From positions 2,604,695 to 2,668,694 of the forward strand of contig FN649731.1 of NCBI GenBank assembly GCA_000310025.1: a DNA stretch of 64,000 nt. The letters run 5' to 3'. The translations under genes were made by a program, and so were the position numbers. How positions within the stretch are numbered: the stretch's first letter is position 1; each line of letters begins with the position of its first letter. Origin of the DNA: Ectocarpus siliculosus (taxonomy: Eukaryota; Sar; Phaeophyceae; Ectocarpales; Ectocarpaceae). The notes under the pieces were generated by a model. It searched no databases and was not told the origin of the DNA. It worked only from the letters and a program-made list of their open reading frames with translations. Below, in pieces: positions 36,620-48,305 of this stretch.

Positions 36620-38306
36620 CTTTGTTCCACGTACCACGTCGTGTGTCCTCGTGCAGAAGCCAGTACTCTAGGCACAATCATGAATGGCTGTGACAAACAC
36701 AGAGCAGTGCAGGGGAGGGGCCTCTCGGGAGCACCAGCTGTGTGTGCCCTTGTTTAGAAATGGAAGGAGGCATTTCGATACCAAAGTACCATTTCCACCA
36801 ACAGCGGAGCACGCGGCGTGTTACACCAGCAGGTTTGTAGCGAGACCGTCTTCGTCGGCGTTGAACGTGTGTCCAATGTATCTACCGGCGTGTGTATTGA
36901 GTCCAAATAAAAACGGAATAGCCCACAATTCACCCTTACAACACCAAAGCACAAAAACGCTGGCCTTGAACTCCCACGAAAAAATGTCCCACGTCCCGAA
37001 GGAGGTTATTGTACTACTACTGTAGTCAACTGCTGTAGAGCGACATAGTGTTCATTTTGTCATGTTTTTTGGAGATCTCCTTTCCTGTACACCTCTCCCA
37101 CACGATGAAACCGAAAAATTGTTTATTTACACACAACCACCAAGGTTTACCACCAAGGTTTGCGTTGGTTTTGGTTTCGAAACGAAATTAATCGACGGCG
37201 CGAACTACCTCATACTTGTAGTCCCGGACCGAAACAAACGCATGTCATGTATCGGAACCATCAGCCACGGAGACTCGTTTACAGTTGGATCATCGGAACA
37301 ATCTTGCCCTGGGCTCGGTTCTTCCGTCTCTCCGTTTTAACGCTGGAAAAAACGTAATAAAGCCAAGAACAGCTGCTGCTTGCACAGCACATTGCCCCCA
37401 GAGAAACGGTATCAATCCATCCCGTCTGCACCATAACGCCTGCCGACTTGACACAGCAGCAACATATGTCTCCGCAGAGCCAGATGAGCACAAGGGTAGC
37501 AAAGACGCTGCTCTCGCCCACGCGCGCGTGTAGTGAGTCCAGATACATACGAAACAACACACGCCCTATATTATTCTTTTTGGCAAACACAAAACGAGTC
37601 AAAGCGCAAGGCGTTCCGCGCACGATGCATAAACGCTGGCGAAAACGACGAAATCGCCTAAAAGACTCTATTGACTCCCGAACGAATCACGAGAGAATTT
37701 ATGGCGGGGCCTGCGCTATTTTGGATAGAACGAGATACTGCTGCAGGCGGGAAGGATGTGAGCTTACCGCCACGCGCAGTCGTCTCCCTAAATCTAATTC
37801 AATTTCTCTTCACAAATCGTCTAAGACTGCTACAGCAGTTCGGGTACGACAAACATGACTCCCCCTAGGAAACAGTGCCGTACATCAGCACCCTGTCCCG
37901 CAACGGCTGCTATCATCCACATCATCAGGATCAGCAACACGACAAGAAGGAAAAAAAAAAACACGGAACAGAGTGGCTGAATATCTACGATGGTGGAAAA
38001 TCTACCATACCAGTTGAGAACGTTCACATAGTACCAAGACGGGGTCGTCAACTACCCCATCTGCTTCTGGCGCGCCGGGTGTCGTGTCATATTACCCGTC
38101 ACGCGTATACGCCCTTTTCCCCCCAAAGACCTCCAACACCAAACCCGAAGTAGCCCCGTACCATAACGTCTCATCCTTGCGAGGACTCATCACAGATTGT
38201 AACCAAAAGCACCATGCACATTTGTTCGACGCCGCTCGCCCACTCGCTCCAGCCGGATGTGTCTACAGTCTACCAACGATGTTGGCTGGCGCAGGGTGAA
38301 TTAATT
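36620..38306. other. Spacer between ORANGE-like gene and IMP1
   Basis: This is the promoter side of IMP1 and the 3' flank of the ORANGE-like gene. Several short frames occur with no domain. ACTGCTGT/ACAGCAGT occurs at about 37028 and 37829, the latter followed by TCGGGTACG. Confidence 0.4.
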
Positions 38307-41300
38307 TCACTGGCCGATGCCGCCCATCCCGATCTCCTCTAGCCGAAGGTCAACCTCGGCAGCGTCAGCTGTTTTCCTGTCCAGCTCTCGGGGCACCGCC
38401 CTCCCGTCCCCCCTGGGAGCATCGGGCGGTAGTGTCGAGGTGTTAAGGGCGGTGCGCACGTAGCAGCAGGGTGGGTTGATTTGACATGCATATGTCATGC
38501 ACGACAGGATGAGAGGAACGCATTGCTGCAGGTGCGTGTCGTAGCCAATGTGCAGGAGTACGAGGTCTATCTACTCTCTACGGCCTGGTAGTAACTTCTT
38601 CGGGTCTGAACGGATGTTGAACCGTAGCTCCGTACACGGCATTGTGTCACACACCGTGGCCGACCCAACATAACCGAACCCAACCCAACCCTAACCCATG
38701 GCCAACGGACGGCCTGACGGCCAAGAACTGTGCGAGAACGCAGGTGCGCCGCATTCTCGGAATGCGGAACGGAGAGGAGGCGCTGGAGAGTAATCGATCG
38801 ATCTATCATACCAACGCTTAAAATAAGAGGGCGGAACAGCCTTAGATAGGAAGAGTCGCCAACAGACCGCAAAGAAAGGCTAATGAGGAGTATTGTTGAC
38901 CAGCTACAGTAGGGCATTGAAAGAAAATCACGTGTGTGACGTCGTGTGTTCGCAACTGAAGCAAAATAAAAACAGGCGGCGAGATACAATCACTCTGGTA
39001 TAGGCAAAATCTGATGCAGAAGGGCAGGGATCGACAGGGGTCGTAGGAATGCATGCGAGCACACCGTTGGAGGGATTCTGATTCCATCGAAAACGAATTG
39101 GCAACAGACAAGACCAAACACAAGATCAACCCAGACATCCATCACCCTTGTGCACGCAAATGCGAACATGTATGATCCAGAATGTTGTCCCTGATTGGTA
39201 CGGACTTGAATCAGCGAACCCGAAACAAGCGATTCGCCACCTGCTAGAGCGATCGTGCGGCGTGCACAAACGACAGCTAAAAGCACCGCCCTCAAAACAC
39301 CAAGGGTGCCGGCTGGCTCACCTGCAGTTCAAGCAGGTGATGTACTTGTTCCCTGCACACCCGGGGCAAGGCAACGTGGAGTAAGTGTCGGATCCCGGCA
39401 GCTTCACCGTGAACGTTCCCGCCGAGAAGCACACGGCACACACCAGCTTGCCGCTGCCGTCGCAGTAAGGGCAGTTACGCCGGGTTTTGAGCTTCTCCTG
39501 TGGCGTGATTATCGTCCATTGAAATCACCGCACAGAGGGAGAGAAAGCAACGAGTGGGGCAGAGGCGTCGGGTTAACGGAGGTGAACAGGAGAACGGGAT
39601 TCACCCATCGTGGAACCAACAGCAGAACCATACTCCATCGTATTAGCTGAACCCCTGATTCTCCCAAGAAAGCCTACCACGCTGGCGTCCCTGCCATGGC
39701 AGACGTACACAAGATTCATTGGTAGACACAAATAATAAATCGGTAAAAAGCCGCACAAGAACAACGACGCACATGCGTGGGAATGTCTTGGCTGATTGCA
39801 ACGGTTTGGGTTGTATAAAGCAGAGATATAACAAGATCCAATCAAATGCTTCAGGAATTCGCTTGCGGGCAGTATGACGCCGCTGAACGCATTTCTCCAC
39901 AATGCACGGTCCTGTGTAAGCTTCACTTCACGACTGAAAATTTACCACTGACCTGTTTGAGCTCGAGCTGTATCAGAGTCCCCAGCACGCCAACCGAACC
40001 TCCGGCCACCCCCGCAATCCACTCGTTGGCCGAGAAGAGCGTGTCCTGGTTGATGGCCCTGAGCGGGGCGATGGTTCTGTCGCGCTGGCTGCTGCCGTTC
40101 CCCAGCGGCGGCGGCAATGACCTCGGTGCGGTTCGGCAAGTGCGCTTGCCTCTGGGGTGGGGCGGCACCCAAGGATGTCGGCGGATGTGGGCGGGGGCGG
40201 AGGGGGGGGCAAGATCATCAGAGAGCCAGTGGTTGAGGCAGTTGAATGCATGCGTGCAACGAAGTTCCAGTTACAAACTACAGCTATTTAGAATACAGAA
40301 TATAGAGCCAGGGGGAAAACAATTAGCAGGATTACGCGGGGGATCCCAGCTCTGACCAAGAGGCACATGGTTAAATGCATAGGGGCCCAGCAATGGACGG
40401 GGGGGGGGGGGCACCTAGGATACAGCAGTGCAGTTCAGCGCCAGAGTTATGGGAGGCGCCAGGTCAGTGACGGGCACTGATGTCCAAATAGTACATCGTG
40501 TGCGCGTTTCGGAATGGAGCGTATTCGTGACCAACAATATGGCTTCAGCAGCCATCTAAGCCACCAGCTAGACATCTCCATGAATGATGGATATGCATAC
40601 ATGCAGGCAAATCCACATCGTGAAAAACTGACTCGACATGTACAGCAACTTAGCAGTACGTTAGGTAGGAGAGGCGCGATCTGCGAATATGTGGTATATG
40701 CGTCGGACACAACCTGGGCTGGCGGCGATACTGCCTCTCCGCCTTCATCACGACGCCTGAATCGTAGAATGGAGGACAGGGCAGCAACGCGACACGCGTC
40801 TGCCGACAGGTGCGCCAAGCTCTGCTACATGCCTCACACTCTGCGACATGCCTCACGGAGCTGGATGATGCCTCGGCAATTGTTGCACGCGCACGCGGGG
40901 TCATCACCGCGACTTCACAGAAAACCGATTGAACCAAAACACCGCAGTCTGTGAAAGCGGCAAATCACTCTCTACTTCTTCATTGATGGGCGCTTGCTGA
41001 AAGAAGCATTAACCTGCCGCAGTAGATCTAAAACAAGCAAGCCGTAGTGTGCTCTGTCTACGTATTATACGGAGTACGCAATAGCAGCAGCCGCCGTGTT
41101 GACACGTATCATACCAAACGAAACGCTCGACACACATGTTTGCTAAAAACATGAAAATGTCTACCGCGTCGGTGTCGTCTCTCTCCGTCTCTCTCGCTCG
41201 AGAGGATGAACCACAGCGTGAAAATCCGTGCAACCCTCTGCTCTATAGCGCTGCCGTGTTGCTACCTTGGCTCCGCACCCCGAGCTGCATCGGTGCATCG

Positions 41301-41492
41301 CGTCGTGCCTGCTGCTGCTGCCCCTCCTGCAACAACGAAGGCTGCTGCTGTGTCTGATGTGCGGCTCCTCCTCCCTCGATTGTTTCCTACATCCCCGTGA
41401 GCAGCAGGCTCCTGTCGCCCGAATGCCACAAAGGCCCTACATGCTGCCGGGCTCAAAATAAGAAGCAGGGAGACCACGAGGAAGAGGGACAT
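38307..41492 (-). CDS. Plastid-targeted ORANGE/BSD2-like DnaJ-type zinc-finger protein
   Basis: Four minus-strand exons, 41492-41266, 40076-39953, 39497-39322 and 38412-38307, join in phase to 210 residues. The N terminus is a signal peptide (MSLFLVVSLLLILSPAACRA) followed by Phe and an Arg/Ser/Ala-rich stretch. This is the bipartite presequence of complex plastids with the required F at +1. One hydrophobic Gly-rich span follows (EWIAGVAGGSVGVLGTLIQL), which aligns with the second membrane span of plant ORANGE proteins. Then come four DnaJ-type Cys repeats: CPYCDGSG, CAVCFSAG, CPGCAGNK and CLNCRGDG. ORANGE proteins stabilise phytoene synthase and other plastid proteins, and BSD2 helps Rubisco assembly. 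Which role applies here is not decided by sequence. The C-terminal 35 residues are acidic and end MGGIGQ. An in-frame ATG farther upstream (41570) would spoil the signal peptide. Confidence 0.82.
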
Positions 41493-42492
41493 GGCCTCTG
41501 AATCATGGAGCAGCAGTAGCGCCGGAGTGGGTGCACGGCAACCGCAACCGGTTCGCTGCGGGGGGCACACACGAGACTTTTAATGGCAGCGAGGTTCGAG
41601 TTGGGTACCATATCTATCGGGTCCCCGTCTGTGGGTCCCATTGTCCAACAGTAGTGATAGCTTCGCGCAGCTCCACTCGCTCCGTCTCGTTCCCGCCTCT
41701 AGTACCATTCCTCGGTTCTCAAATCTATCCAAGACCTCTACCACTGCTGTACGAGGTGAAGGTAGAGTTCTTGGTGTCTCACTTTCTATAATCATGATCC
41801 ACGATCCACCATTGCATTGCATTTCAAACGAGAGGTATGAGGTATGCATACTAATACTATCCCCCCGCACACAAATACCGAGATACGCAAGCACTATTAT
41901 TGTACAGATGATATATATAGCAAATGCACATGTGGAGAAGACACGGCTCAGACGTAGAGTCAAAAATCCTGGTCGGCGAAACAAGGAAATGTTCATGGTA
42001 CCGACCACACCCTACAATACTGCTGTACTTTACACCACCACCTACTTGCTGTAGGCCACTGCTGTTGTTGTTGTTGTTGTTGTTGTTGTCTTCACATTAA
42101 ACTCGTGTCAGTTGCTAATCCCAAAATCTTTTAGCAAAAGCTCGAGTCCGTGGTCACAAAAATGCTAGAGTCATCATCGTACAACCAAATGGTTTCAGCC
42201 CACCACCGACACAAGAAACAAGGAGCTGTCGGGGCCGCGTTTCTTGCCATCTTGCCCCGCAATGCATTAGACCGGGCGCGTAGACATAAACAGAGCGAGG
42301 TCGAGCTGAAACAGCGACGACGATGTTCACTGCAGTTTTGAGTCAAGCGGGCTGTAGGCCCGCCAAACTGCAAACCAAACACGTCGCCTTGTTGCAGCTT
42401 TGCGTCACGGCAATACCATCGTGTTCGCCTCCTGTCTTGTGACCTTGCCGTTCCCAACGTAAATGCCTAAATAAAGGTGAGGCAGCTTCGGA
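41493..42492. other. Divergent intergenic region, ORANGE-like / methyltransferase
   Basis: A 1-kb interval that must carry both promoters. It contains an inverted SINE-like element with a (GTT)n end (42062-42166) and three copies of ACTGCTGT within about 320 bases (41740, 42019, 42058). No other gene was seen. Confidence 0.45.
42058..42166 (-). repeat. SINE-like element, inverted copy with (GTT)n tail
   Basis: On the minus strand it runs from TTTGTGACCACGG to TTTAATGTGAAGACAACAAC and an AAC repeat. These are the same two ends as the plus-strand copy at 23999, with an unrelated or strongly diverged middle of about 50 bases. Confidence 0.65.
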
Positions 42493-45400
42493 ATGTCGGG
42501 CGGCGTCGCGCAAATTTTGGCCCTTGCGGCTGAGGCCACAAGCGGCGAAGGCTCGACGGCGGCAGAGACGGCGCCGCCTGTTCCTCCCGAGGCAGAGGTT
42601 GCAGCAACAGAGCGGGAAGGAAGTGACGAAGCGATTCGTACGCAGGCCATGCAGGTTCGTGTGCATGCGAGTAACGCACCGCGGATTGCAATCGGGAAGG
42701 CAAGAGGCACACGCGGAGAGGGAGGGAGGCCTGTGTACTCTGTAGCATGTTGGTCATGTCTTGTTCGGCCTCCGTTTTCGGTCTTCTCCCCCGTATGTTC
42801 CTTGCCCGGAGGGTTCCAATTCGCCTCTTCGCCTTTGTCCCAACTCGAACGCACCGCCCCAAACAAACCGCGGGCTATTGGCACCCCAATTCTTGTTTGT
42901 GAACGAGAGCGTCGAACACAGTAGGTATGAGAACCAATCGCCCCTCTCCTTGTGGGGAAACATCAAGACGAGGTTTGCTTGTCAGTAGACGGTTGTTTCG
43001 AGCTAAGCCGTAAGGCCCGGTCGTGTCGCGACGCTTGCCCCCCTCCCCCCCCCCCCCCCGGTGTGCTTCCTCTCCAAATGGACCCCTGGGCAATGGTNNN
43101 NNNNNNNNNNNNNNNNNNNNNNNNNNNNNNNNNNNNNNNNNNNNNNNNNNNNNNNNNNNNNNNNNNNNNNNNNNNNNNNNNNNNNNNNNNNNNNNNNTCC
43201 CCCCCCCCCCCCCCCCCCCCCGGTGTGCTCCGTCTGGAAAGGGACGCGTGGTCAATGGTCAAATGATTACGGCAAGCAACAAATGAGTACGCCCCCCCCC
43301 CGCCGGCGTGCTCCGTCCCGGCTTTGTAGGGATACGAGGTCAATGGTTGAACGACTACGGCGTGCACGGCTATGAGAACACCCCCCCCCCACCCCACCCC
43401 CCTCCTCGAATCCGTTCACGTAGGAATGTGTTGATACTCTCACGGAAAAGTCGAAGGCGGGCAACGAGATGGTGTCCAACTTGGTGCAGAGCCTCGGCTC
43501 CGCTCTAGTGTACCCAGACGCTGGAAATTTTGACACCAACCGGAAGCTTTGGGACAATTATGCAGCGGAGTGGGAACCGGACGCCAGGTTCGTTAACACA
43601 TCTCTTCGCATTTTTCTACATGCGCGCGTCGGCTTGGATGGGAATATTAACAGTAGACAGATGCCCCTTTCCACCACGGTGGCGTGCTAGCTGAGTGGGC
43701 TGGACTCTCGTAGGTAGACGTGGCTCGACCTACCCCTCCCCATAGCAGACCTCGTCCGACGTCTAAAGCGACTTCTTTGTGGATGATCGTCTTGGTGTTA
43801 GTGTTTTCGTTCGGACGGGACTTGCTTGCTGGATTTTGTTGAGCAGCTCCCACCTCAACGTTCGCACCTTGGCAAAAACACCACTCTCCATGTCAACAAC
43901 GCTTTGCTCCGAAAACATCGTTTCGGCACGTACGCCAGCTGGGTGCAGAAAATGGCGCAAGGGTCGAAAACGGAGCGTCTGGAGGTGGTTGGCGATGAGT
44001 GGTCTACGCGCGACGATGTGATGAGGGTCATCAACGACTTCATCCTGGTGAGAGGCAGCCGCTGCTGCTACTGGCACCACGAATGCTTTGGCCTCTTTTT
44101 TCTGTCACCCCCCCGCTAAAATGCGAAGGCGTTAACGCTTCGGTTGCGGTACGTGTGTACCTCCGTGCTGGTGCAGCCCTCAGTTCGTGTATGCTCAGAC
44201 CGACGTTTCTGTTGTTGTTGATGTACTACTCTCGTGCCCGGCCAAAGAGCTCACGCCCATGCTAACTTCATCGTGCACAAGTTTAAGTTTTGGTGCGGTC
44301 TCGACGGTAGTTTGCGACGCACACCACAGGCCAGTAGTGTTTGCTGCCCTATAGAGCAGTGAGTATGCGAGTCTCGTCGGCGTTGAGCAACATCAACACA
44401 GTTCCACCGTGGCACCAGCAAAACGACAGAAATACAGTAAATAGTAGTTTGTCCAGGGGATTGGCGGTTCGATGCGTTGTGATTTTTTTTCGTGCCACGT
44501 GCCTCCGCTGCTCCCCATCTTGGTGATTTCTTCGCGCTGCCCCGGTCCTCGTGCGCTCCATACCTTCCTTGCTGCTGCAGCCGAACGTTACAGAGGAGAG
44601 CAACGTCGGCGAGATTGGCTGCGGCGGGGGGCGCGTGACAGTAGAGGTGCGGAGGTGACTTGAGTATGACAACCCATTTCCCGTCAGGATGCGGCGGTCT
44701 TCGTTCCCGTGAATGCAATTGGTGTACGGTGTACAATGTATTCGGAACATGCAGAAAGTGCGGTATGTGTCTAGGGTGGATTACTCTTGAGCGATACGGT
44801 CACAGAGGCGTCGATGGCATTTTTTTTTTCTTGTTGAGCGGCATCTTCACGCCGTGATTGTGTGTGCGTAGCTCGTGTTTACCATGGCGGTGCGGTGCGT
44901 CATTTTGGGGGTGGTTTGCGGTCGCACTGAGTTGTTATCATGTGTTGTCCGTCGCGCCGCGAACCCTTTGTATCCCTGTCATCCATAGCACCCTCAGGTA
45001 TTGGCATCGATCGGCATCCCGACTCCCTCGTGTCTCGCCCGCCTTCTCCCGCGACGTAAATACGCCACTACCGCCCGTAACGTCTGTCCTGTACCTTACC
45101 AGGTGTTCCGCAAGGCTGGACAGCTGACGTGCTTCGACATCTCCAAGAACATGCTGAAGCGCACCAGAGATGCAGTGGGAGAGGGGGTTTGCGCCGGAGG
45201 GGGAAAAGTAAGCTGTTCTCTACCTCCCACACCCGTCCCCCCCAAGAACTGAATATCCTATGGACGACCGACGTTTGCCAGAGTGAAGGAGATTTGTACA
45301 CGAGAGGACTGTAGCAGGACGGAGGAGGGAAATGTACAAAAGGGTTGTCTATTTCGGTCAGGTAGAAGACAGTAGAATACAACTCACACATCTCATGGTC

Positions 45401-48305
45401 GGGGAACGTGAAGAAAGTAAACAAGGGGGACGTGTGTGGCCTCATAAAGGAAACGAGAAAAACAAAACGAATCTGACGTGATTGCCTTATGACAGTGAGA
45501 TTGTTGCGAAATCATGATCGCCAGAGCAGGCGTAGCGCGATGCCCGCACAAGGTAAAAAACGGAGCGGGGCAAGATAGGCACACGCATTGCTCTCACAAG
45601 ATGGACACCTTTGGAGCACCTTGGGATTGTTGGCGGTGTCCCAATAAGGAGTAACAACCTCTCGCCTCCCAATGGGAAGTGGAAACGTCGCCTCGAAGAG
45701 GGCGAGTGATCGCTGGCCAACACAGCAGAGCAAGACACGTTGCGAGTGATCGCATCGGCTACCGCCTGAGTGCCTGAGTGAGGAGTGCCCCCACACACCG
45801 CCTTCACTCTTTCCTCTCTTGAAATGTTTATTTCTGACGGAATTGAGCAAGTCGGGCGCCGAGGTTGAAAAAATTGGGTCCTGAAGGGATATTTGTACTC
45901 AGGTAACCCGTGTTGCTCGTGTTGGTTGGCAGCACGAGTATCCCCTCCTGGTATGTAGCGCTCTCAACAACTTCATAAACTGTGAACAATCGGGACTTGC
46001 TGGCGGCGGACGTGTAGCCTTCGTCTTCGGTCCCAGCCCGGTGCCGACGTGCAACGCTCTGTTGTTGTCTCCCTTGGCGAAACCTGACTGGCGCAGTACC
46101 GGTGGGAACCGTCTGTTCCTTAATCTTCCGCAGTATTTTCGGATTAATCACGACGCACATGGCTGAAAAGCCCAGAGAGATGACAAGACTGTCGCCTACA
46201 TATCGTGCAGAGCTTTGTTTTTTTTGTGGGAGTTTGCCAAGCAAACTAAGCTGACCCTTAAGCTACAGGCGGAGAGGGTGTGATCGGCGCGAAAAAGAAC
46301 GTTCATGTCTGAACCCATCTACTTATAGTCCAGCCTGCACCCCCTTCTGGTCGTTGTGTGCATGCGTGATTTTTTCTTGCGTGTTAACGTTTTTCTATGG
46401 CACGCGTCGCTCCCTCCCTTCTCCCAGCGCAGGTGATTTTTGTGCTGCTGAGCCAGCCCCGCCTGCCGGAGAACGCGTCTGATTCGCTAGACTTCGTGAT
46501 CCTGTACGACGTCCTTGTGCACGTGGACCTCCACATCACCAACAAGTACATCCGCGAGATCGCTCGGGTTTTGAAGCCGGGTGGAAAGGCTTTCTTGTCC
46601 ACTGCGAATTTCCTCAGCCCAGGTGAGATTTTTCGGGCGAAAAAGAGATTGATTGGTCAATTTTTGAAGGACCGTTCCGAAGGCTCTGTATGTGGCGCAC
46701 AAGGCCCGCTACTCACGGCGAAGGCTATCTGCTCGCAACCAAACCTTGAGTCGGCGCAGCTCCTTGACGATCTCCAGTCGTGCTTTGATATTGTCCCCTG
46801 TAGCGCCTAACGGTTTTGATCTTGAAACTCGTGCTACATCGTGGTGCGTTGTGCAGTTACCCATCTGGTTTCCGTTTTGCGCGGCCTCTCAAACGAACAG
46901 TTTTCTTCGCCTACATGCGATCCTATTTGGACGCGAATCGTACGGCACACGACTCGCCGGGATCGTTTCTTACGCTAAGATAGCGACCACCCTGTGCCGA
47001 CAACCAAGCGTTTTGAAAGTACCATGGGACCAGACTATTATACTAGTATTGTCCATCGTGCGCTTCGTTGGGGCTCTCCGCTGTGAGCACGATGGCGTCC
47101 CCCGCTTGCTTTGCCCCTCTCTTCGTAAAGTTGACCTGGACGTGTCTATCTTTACTCTCTCTCTTTCTCTCTGTCTGTCTCTCCCCCTGTATGAGCAGGT
47201 GGCTGGGATCGGTTCAATGCTCAGGACAAGTACAGCGTCGGCGGCTTCTACTGTGAGTACGTGGTGGAGTAGCAGCTTCTTCTTCTCCCAGCGCTTCATA
47301 CCGTTCCTCGCGATCAACGTTTGCGTTGTTTGCGGGACCTCCGTCCTTTGAATCTCATGGTGCAGGGGCGTTCGTTCGGGCATCCAGAGCTTCCTGTTGC
47401 TGCCGTGCTGTCGATCACCCATCGCCGCCTACTTGGCTACCGAAGCGAAGCCCTATGTGTGACGTTTGGAGCAAAACTACACGATATTGGATGGATTGTT
47501 TTCCGGTTTGTCTCTCCGAACATGAGCCTTCGCGTCACCATGAATATTGTTTTTTTCTGCACAGCCAATTTTCCTTACGGCGGGATGTAGCGTCGGTATA
47601 CTCGTAGATGCACGTGTCGCACGTGGTTTCTATGTCCATCGTGTGCTTCCTCTCCGCCTTTTCACCCCTCTCTCAACCGCTGACAATGCCGTGACGACCT
47701 TCGTCGCGTGGGTTTATTGTCGTTGCCACTGCCCTGTCCGCACCATCGCCTCCTGAAGTCATGTGCCCCGACATGGTGCGGCTGATGCTCGACAAGGCGG
47801 GCCTCCGAGTAGTGAGGGAAGGCGACCACGACCCGTCCAACTCGTACTACAACAGGCAAGTGCAAACGTTTAGGTGCCGACTAATAATAGACCACCTGCG
47901 TGCTCTGATCTGTAGTTGCACTGGTTGGAGGGAAGTCACGCAGCCCTTCTTAGTCACCATCCCGTCGCGCCTCCGTGTATCATGTTCGATAATTTTTAGA
48001 GGGCCTCACGTCGAGCTGCATACCTCGTAGCCTATGCTATGACCGCCGTGTTTCACCGTATCGGTAGCCATCTTCCCCATCGCTACGCTTAGTATGTTCT
48101 GTGCAATTTTCCCTGTAATTATTGGACAATCTCACGCGCGTTTGTTGGTGCGTTCCCGTTGGATGCCCCAGACGAAAGAAGCCCCACCCGGCGACGCCTC
48201 ATCATTCCCCATTTCCTTTCCTTGAAAACGTCGTCGCGTATCTGTGCCGGTGATTTTGTTCGCGTTCGCAGGGACTACCTTGTGCTGGTGCAGAAACCGT
48301 TGTGA
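42493..48305 (+). CDS. Class I SAM-dependent methyltransferase
   Basis: Nine exons join in phase to 326 residues: 42493-42654, 43424-43587, 43939-44047, 44581-44646, 45103-45207, 46433-46622, 47199-47252, 47759-47855 and 48272-48305. Residues 1-54 are an Ala/Glu-rich leader. GDEWSTRDDVMRVINDFIL precedes motif I VGEIGCGGGRVTVEV (SAM-binding Gly loop, about residues 153-167). The acidic post-I motif is LTCFDISKNML, and motifs II/III are FVILYDVLVHVDLHI and REIARVLKPGGKAFL. The C-terminal part has GGWDRFNAQDKYSVGGFYF. The substrate cannot be told. Intron 8 (47856-48271) begins GC rather than GT (ACAG|GCAAGT), a legitimate minor donor. Exon 4 could end at 44654 by a stronger-looking donor, but only the 44646 end keeps frame. 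Intron 1 contains the assembly gap. Confidence 0.88.
43030..43425. repeat. Poly-C minisatellite interrupted by assembly gap
   Basis: A unit of roughly 90 bases recurs: GTGCTCCGTCCCGGCTTTG, then GGGATACGAGGTCAATGG, then an AACGACTACGGC block, and ending in a run of 10-20 C. Copies are visible before the gap (43061), after it (43222) and at 43308. A further copy is at 60538. It lies in intron 1 of the methyltransferase gene. The poly-C runs probably caused the gap. Confidence 0.8.
43098..43197. other. Assembly gap (100 N)
   Basis: Exactly 100 unresolved bases, a conventional placeholder, so the true length of the poly-C repeat array here is unknown. Confidence 0.99.
45828..46244 (-). other. 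Unassigned 138-codon minus-strand frame inside a methyltransferase intron
   Basis: An open frame antisense to the host gene, wholly within intron 5. It has a fairly balanced composition with a hydrophobic part (SLVISLGFSAMCVVINPKI) and a basic part (VRFRQGRQQQSVARRHRAG). It starts with a non-ATG codon soon after a stop, and no domain was recognised. It could be a nested exon, a decayed mobile-element piece, or chance. Confidence 0.2.

Noticed and set aside
38495-38525. Alternative last exon of the ORANGE-like gene ending SSCRA stop
   Set aside because: It is in phase, but it breaks the fourth CxxCxGxG repeat. The acceptor at 38413 completes CLNCRGDG and a longer conserved-looking tail.
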